Shown here one piece after another: positions 57,292 through 64,000 of a DNA stretch of 64,000 nt. The number at the start of each line of letters is the position of its first letter. The stretch's first letter is position 1. The stretch is from the NCBI GenBank assembly GCA_020744425.1, contig JAGMUV010000023.1:558001-622000 (forward strand), written 5' to 3'. The notes under the pieces are model-generated. The model had not been told where the DNA came from, did not search any database, and was given only the letters and a program-made list of their open reading frames with translations. The DNA comes from Dactylonectria macrodidyma. Its lineage: Eukaryota; Ascomycota; Sordariomycetes; Hypocreales; Nectriaceae. The position numbers were made by a program, and so were the translations under genes.

Positions 57292-60200
57292 GATGTCTGG
57301 TTGTGATGTGAGAGGATGGTTGCCCAGGGAATTAGATGCCAGAAAATGGGATGCGAGACACGGTATTATGGGAGTCCAGTCCCAGTCTCTAGATGTTGAG
57401 GTCGGCACGAATACCCGGGACGAAAAGGGAGAAAGTAAACGATAGTGAATTGGTGGCGATGCCGAGATGTTGTGATGTTGTAGAATCGTCCCTTTGTTGG
57501 TGATTGCTTTTGATCAAATGACGTTGGTCGGCCAGGATGCTAGATCGATGGTGCCGAGACAAACGCGGAGGCAGGAGCGACTGGCGCGGTCGTACCAGAC
57601 GAGCGGCTTTTTACACGGTAAGTGAGCATAAGGTGGTTCCTTCCGTAGTTGGATGTAGCGAGAGATGGAAGAGTGAGTGAGGACGAGATGGACAGATGAA
57701 AGCTCCCTTCGAGATGGAGTACAAGAGATTGAAGAGTGAGAGAGAAGGACAGTGATTGTCGAGTCGAGGCAGGGTATGGGCTAGACAACGACCAAAAGGG
57801 AACAACGAAAACAGGTGCGTGAACAGTGAACATGAATACTCGAAGAAAGAAAAGGGTTGCGGAAGGGATAAAGAAGGGGCGGAGAAGGGGATAGGGAGGG
57901 AAACAGATGCTAGGGGGGTGTCGACCAAGCAATGGTGGTGAAATAGTGTGCTCTCTAGTCTTTTAGCGATCGATGGTGGACAGGTGGACAGAGGTGGACA
58001 GAGGTGGTACTGGAGTAGCCGCTACCGAGTACCGAGCTGTGCAAGGTGAATATCGCAATACCAAAACCCAGAACCCGGCAAGGGATAACAGGGAAGGGGA
58101 TGGGGTTTGATGGGTCCCGTCATCGAGATGCAAGCAAACTGTCCACTATGTACAGTAGATGCAGAGGCGTACCGTAACTCAGTCGGTAGGCACAAAGACG
58201 CACGCCGCAGTTTGACGGAGGGTGTTTCTGTAGTAGATGCAGGACCGCCACAATGACGAGTCAGTCACTACTACGTAGTTTTGATGACATGCCGCTTCCG
58301 ACCACAACTACCGTAGAGCACGCCAGAATCAGCCGGGTGCAAAGGTAATTCCCTAATTAATTACTGACCTGAATAATACCCGATAACTGATATCCAGGAA
58401 ATAGAACCCAGGAAAGGGAACTCAGGCCGGGAGTAGACTAGCCAACCATGGGGTACTCAAGTCGCTCAAGTCGGAGCGAGAGTACCGTTGAATTACAGGT
58501 GCCGCAAGCGCCAGAGTTCTGGTGTGTAGCGCCTTCATGACGCTGGGGTAGGGCCTAAGCTCCAGTGGCCAGCGCCCTGGAACGACCACCAACAGAATCA
58601 ACGGCCAAACGCCAGCCACCAAACGCAAAATACCACAGCTGTTGGCCATAAATAGCACGCAAAACATGTCCCAACACCATCTTCTCACCAAGTTTGCAAC
58701 CAGTCATGAACCGATCAATCAAGCAATCACGTCAGTCACTCATCAGTCGACAGTTACACGGCTTTGTGATCCCTCCCCCTAACACACACCCCCTCTTCAT
58801 TCCCTTCCCCCCCTTGCTCCACCACCCCCATGCTCCATCTGTGTGAAGCGACGGGTCTAAGAAGAGCAAGACAAAAAAAAAAACAAGCTTTCTCCACGTT
58901 TATTCCCCCAAGGCTTATTGTGTTCCCACTTGACCTCCAAGGCTCAAACCCAGCCGACACGGCCCGCGTCTGGGTCACACTCTCCCTGAGCCGAGAGCAG
59001 CAGGATGTCTCGAAATCCATACCTGTCGCCTCTTGATTATTCTTAATTATGCTGCTACCGATTCTCGACGGAGGGTGTCGGGCCAGTGAGAGATGCTGCT
59101 AGGAACATGCCCGGATGTTGAAGGGTCATCCAGTGCGTTCCTGAACCCCCACGTGAAAATGTCAGGGCAGTCGACTCAGCAGCCGGTATTCAATGTTCAT
59201 CATTACTCGAAGTTGACGCGGCATCCGTTGCCATCCTAATTTTAGCAGGGTGCTGGATTGTTCTTCAGCTGGATTTAATGTCCCTCACCAAACCTTCACA
59301 TGTTGCGAGAGGAACAATACGTCACAATACTGGAGCACCGCGTCACAGCGGTTGTCAATCAATGGATACCGACTCCAATTCGCTTGCCACTCGACGCCTC
59401 AACTGCGACAAGATCGACACGCCTGCCATCTCCAGTAAGAACCCCAAAGCGCGCCTAGAAAACTCATGACATGGAACCACTAAAAAAATAGAGAGAGCCC
59501 ACCCACCAAAACCTACTTGTCGCGCCTGGTGCGGGAGATGGACCCGGAATAATTTGTTGTGCCCGTCTCAGGTTGATAGAAGCGTGGCCAGGCTGTGCCA
59601 GTGACATGCCAAACGGCCGTGAGTGGCTCGGTGGCTGGAATTTGTAGGAGACGGTTCGAGGGAGACGCCTCCATAACGACGAGGGCCAAGAAAAAGCAAC
59701 GATAGAAACTGTCGAATGTCTTGCTCAAACCACACTTGAATCCTCGCTTCAGGGTTTTTTTGCTTCAGCTCGAAAAGTCGCAGTCGTCACGTCCAAGGCG
59801 GCCTTGATTCCAGCTGCTGCTTCTGTTGCCGCTCAGCGACCATCCGGCTCATGCATAACGTTACAGCCTCCTGTTGATCACCGTCTATCAAAAGGTGGGG
59901 GTCTGGAGCGCTCGCACCAGAGCGAGTGGCTGGTGGAGGCGTCCTTGACCCTGAAAGATGCTCCATCTCAGGTCCACCCGCCGCGCGTCGGACGCCGCCC
60001 CAAAAGCCAAGTTTTGGCCATTCATGGGTTTGCATGGGCTTAATTTTGAGACAAGAGCGAGCATCTCCAGGGGCTGCTTCAGCTTTCTCGGTTTATCGTT
60101 TGTCATTTGGCTCTCTGTTCTTTTATTCAGCTTCTCATCGCCGTCGCTTCGACTCCCCTTGCATCCGTGTTTCCGAATATTGTGTTCCGTCTGCCGAAGA

Positions 60201-63200
60201 ATCTCTTACCGGACTGATGATATCATGTTGTTGCTTCCTATACCCTGCTGAAAACCACTTGTTTGTAAGGTCCATACAGACACACCCCCTCATCCCCTCG
60301 CGAATCGAGACACCATTTGCCCCAAATCAGAATCCAGCTCTTCGCGCACTGGCGGAATGAATAGACCCCAATCCATCATCCCTGCTTGCCATTTCCCCTT
60401 AGCGAACGGGTGCAGCACCCGTTTTGTGCAAACCAGTTATCGACTTTATTACATTCTCTCTCCAAGTTGATTAGATGGTCGGCGACTATGGCGAGAATAG
60501 TTGGTAAGACCCATCTTCCCACTTTTCATCTCCACTCGCCCCGACTGTTCAATACCAGCATCCCACTTGTAGTGTGCCGCTGAGACTGTCTTTCATGTGC
60601 ATCGCAATTTCCTCTGGTTTCAAAAGCGGCCATCTATCCGTCGTCATCTGAACCTTTGATTGATTGGACACCCGGGCTATCGGAATCGATCTCACTTCGA
60701 ATCCCACGAGGAACGAACCAACAAACTTGGCGTCTGACATCCGATCCTGCGGCATGCGCGCCAAACTGAAACTGGACGATGTGGTGTGGAAGTGTGGAAT
60801 GACCCCGGAATTTTCTCCAGCGCTACTCCCTACAGAGTCAATCAATATCTAGCCTCATTTCAATGCTTCCCCTGTCGCGTCGCCATACTCTGCTCAATTC
60901 TGGACCGGTAGCTAATTTTCATCTACTTGGCGTCTCGAGCCTAGATGCATTCCCAGCCAAGCCAAGCTGATGCAACTAAGCCACAAAGCCAGACGGCTGC
61001 CACTCGACCGACCGCACGTGGCTGCATCAGGTCATGTCTCAGGAGGCTTGTCTTCTCTTGGCACCTTGAGCTCTCCCTGGTGCCAAAACATTTCTCTCTC
61101 AACCTACTCCCTACCATCCACAACGCCAAGAAGCGATGTAATAAACCATCTTGAACAAGCCTTCAACCGTCCTTAATAAGCCTCGGACTAAAGACAAGCT
61201 GATACGTACTCAGCACACAGCCCACGTGTCTTGGCAGAGAGGCCCTGATCTGAGTCCTTTCGTACTCGGCGAACGTGCCAGACCATGACTGGCGCAGAAA
61301 CCGAAGCACGGCGTGCCCACCGTTCCCGTTTCATATTGCAAGCCGCTTCTCATTATCTGTTCCCTATCTCCATCCCAACATGAAGATGTCCATATAGCGT
61401 GGTGGGATGAACAATAAGCTTAATTTCTGACACCCTGGCTGTCCGCGCGTTCTGGCTTGGCGTTTCATCCCATGGTCTGTCTATAGGGTAGCCGTGATGT
61501 TGCGAATGGGACGAGATGAATATGCACCTACGTACATTGTATAACGTGGTAGAAGCGAGAAGCGAAGCTCTGATGGTCTCGCATTTTTGCGCGATGTGAA
61601 CGATATCTAGATTCCACAGAAATACAGCTATGTCCAGAATCGAGGCTGCCAAATCGTGTGCAACTCGCACCACATGAACACCTACTTTGGTTCATCAACT
61701 ATGTTCCCCACTACGTCAGCTGCGCGGGCGTACAAGTGCCCCCTAGCTAAGAGAAGAGACAACATCTCGAATCCTGATGTTATCTTCAGAGCGAAAATAC
61801 ATGCATCGATTTTATATACGGCATTAAGCCCTGTGTCCGCACTTCACCATTCTACTCTCAGTTCCCCCATTAGCTCACAAAACCTGGACACCACAATGGT
61901 GTTCGGCACTGCATCGGCCATGACTGTAGTACGTTCTACTTGCTTTATGTCGGGCCTTTTATGCCATCTTTCATAATCTGGCCTTTTATGATCTGTCCCG
62001 TCTGCTGTCATCGGGGCCACTACCCGTGATCGGCGCTCTGACGCCGAACTACCCGACTCGCTTCGTCGCACTGAAACGCTTCGTGATGCGAAATCCACCA
62101 CTAGGCTGCCACCCTGAAACGGACCTCGAGCCAGACGGAACGATTCCATACTATTTATACCGCGCCGAGAGCCGAGTGGATGACGGGGCGATGTGGCTGA
62201 AACGCCGACTTTGCAGGACAGAGGAAGGGCTGCTACACGCCTGCAACAGCGGATGGGTCACATTGATCTGCAAATATCTGAGATGCCATGTTTGCATGTA
62301 GCGTGTTTGCCCCTGGCGTTTTTTCATCGCCTTGGTCTTTTGAAACGAACTGACTAATGTTATTGTCACTACTGCCAAGACTTATTTCTGTGCCTCTGGT
62401 GGACGGAGTTGTGTCTGGGGCAAGGACGATAGCAAAGCAGCAGGGAAGTGTTCGTATGGAAGAGGATTCAATTAATTCAGGGCCGGGCAATTACCTCCGG
62501 ACTGGTACTCCAAGATTCGTGGTAGTTGTGCACCGAAAGACGAGAGCACAAGCCGACCACTGTAGTCCTCGGCGAATTCGAGTCCTATGTGCACTTGTGC
62601 TGGCACGCTTGTGGATCTGTAGTCCGAGCAAGTGATCCGATCAGCATAATACGAGAGGTCGAATCATTGTTGCCTCAATAAAACTTGTAGAACTGGGGAT
62701 TTGGGATTCCAACGGCGAGGAAGATGCGAGCCCAAGTTACTCCAGGATGGGGGTTTGTTCAAGTTCGCCGCGTAGGCTCTTTGCCACACCCGAGTCACAG
62801 GAGCATCTAGTTCGTAGAACACGACTCGCTTTTGGGGTCGTTTGAGGTCTTGTGCATCGGATGAGACAGCTGGGCCTGCGGTCAGAAGATGGCTTTATTA
62901 AATGAAGGATCTTTCGACACAGAGTTCCATGCAGGTCTTGAAAGTAGTCAATGGCGAGCAGTTAGAGATGGAGACAAAAATTGGCAGGGCACTAGAGTAT
63001 CGGGTAGGTCTTAGTATATCTTGAAACGAATCAATACGCCCTGAATTGCGCCTCGTCAAGGAATGGACGTGTCCAAATTGTTGAACAATGTATTGTGCTG
63101 GATGAGAAACACCTGGCTTGCATTGGACATGTGTTTGACCCTTGACTTGATTAACAGTGTCATAAGTTTCCCGAGACTAGTTGAAGACTGGGCAGAGAAT

Positions 63201-64000
63201 CCACAACTTTTGGTGTGCAGGTGTGCATGTGTTTGGTTTCGTTTCGATAGATCTGGCGATGGCGAGCTTTCTCGCCGGAGACGTGCAAAATTGGATTCTG
63301 TGATCTGGGCTGTGCGGAACGGGATCGGTTTAATCCAAGGCTTGGAGCAGGTTGAGAGCTGCAAGGTGTGAAAGCAATGCAACATATCTGTTTGGCTGTT
63401 AGCGTTTTCTTGCGTTGCTGAAGTGAACCGTGGTCCTTCTCCAGAGTTTCGGCGTATGCAATGAAGGCGAGTGCTCATGGGGCTGGTATTGGCTACACAC
63501 GACTGCCCTATTCTATTCCACGTTCATACGACTAGGCTACCGCCTTTCAGTTGAACCATTGTTGATCATTGAAACCCTTGATGGACTGCGTGTCGATGTT
63601 GATCTGGAATTAAGTATCGCAGTTCTTGATCTCCGAAATTAGGTGAATGAAGGTGGCATGAAGAGTTGTCAACGAAACTTCGGGGTTGCGGCTTTGAAGA
63701 AACCGATCTTAGTGACGATAAGGAATGTAGATATCCCATGAAGCTGGTGTGTTCGACTAATCTTGGTGTTGTAGCACTGGAGCAGCTTAGTTGACTCGAC
63801 GTATGGAAAGCACCGGGAACTAGGTAGAAACAGTGACCAAGAAGCAGGGAAGTAAGGATTTAGTTTTGGCAAATATTCAAACAAGTGAACTCGGAAGCTA
63901 GTGGCAGACTTCTAGTCTCCGAAAAGAAATGATGAGTGAATCAACGTACCTATGACGCGCACATAGTGTGTTGGATCTCCTTTGATGACCAAGACTTGAT
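57292..64000. other. 6.7-kb right flank with no supported gene
   Basis: All open frames are below about 145 codons, overlap on both strands and lack recognisable motifs. The CAS1-like promoter and leader lie in the first kilobase, with purine-rich runs at 57640-57920. Candidate frames at 59926-60360 (+), 61656-61976 (+), 62026-62301 (+) and 63478-63056 (-) were examined and not supported. A noncoding RNA or a fast-evolving small gene could be hidden here. Confidence 0.5.
57975..58007 (+). repeat. Short tandem repeat, about 11 bp (GGTGGACAGA)
   Basis: Three to four units of GGTGGACAG(A/AG), in the upstream flank of the CAS1-like gene. Confidence 0.75.

Noticed and set aside
58174..58225. tRNA-like segment (GTAACTCAGTCGGTAG resembles a D-arm)
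   Set aside because: No matching T-arm (GGTTCGANNCC) or acceptor stem pairing was found at the right distance.

Overview
The window is chromosomal DNA from a filamentous ascomycete (Pezizomycotina; the omega-3 desaturase, CAS1-like, GH12 and NLR families would suit a Sordariomycete such as a Hypocrealean fungus, but that level is inference). Genes are monocistronic, lie on both strands, have CATC/ACC-type start contexts, and carry short GT-AG introns of about 45-140 bp (two longer ones in the GH12 gene) with CTAAC/CTGAC-like branch points. I see no prokaryotic signals, tRNA, rRNA or CRISPR array.

Left part (1-11.9 kb): the 3' end of an unidentified gene at the edge, a Zn2Cys6 regulator, a five-exon MFS exporter, a small hydrophilin-like protein, an NmrA-like reductase divergent from an MBL-fold hydrolase, and a bZIP regulator with an AT-hook.

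Accessory or immune-like part (12.7-28.9 kb): a DUF7025-type AAA+ ATPase with a very acidic N-terminus and one apparent base loss; head-to-head with it a DUF7708 (fungal STAND-associated) protein; then a PHO84-like phosphate transporter and a two-TM GNAT-like protein, both intact; then a decayed MFS transporter with three stops that fit RIP-type C-to-T change; and a large NLR with an alpha/beta-hydrolase, an NB-ARC and eight 126-bp TPR-coding repeats, also with one apparent base loss.

Right part (30.4-57.3 kb): a secreted M35 metallopeptidase, a BTB/POZ protein, a GH12 glucanase head-to-head with a cellulose-synthase-like GT2 (a plausible make-and-trim pair for a wall glucan), a bifunctional delta-12/omega-3-type fatty-acid desaturase, a second Zn2Cys6 regulator followed by an SDR reductase, and a CAS1-like polysaccharide O-acetyltransferase. 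GT2, GH12 and CAS1 all point to cell-wall polysaccharide metabolism.

The last 6.7 kb (57.3-64 kb) and several 1-3.4 kb stretches have no gene I can support. Exon limits were read by eye from splice sites, frame and family knowledge; no search or computation was run.
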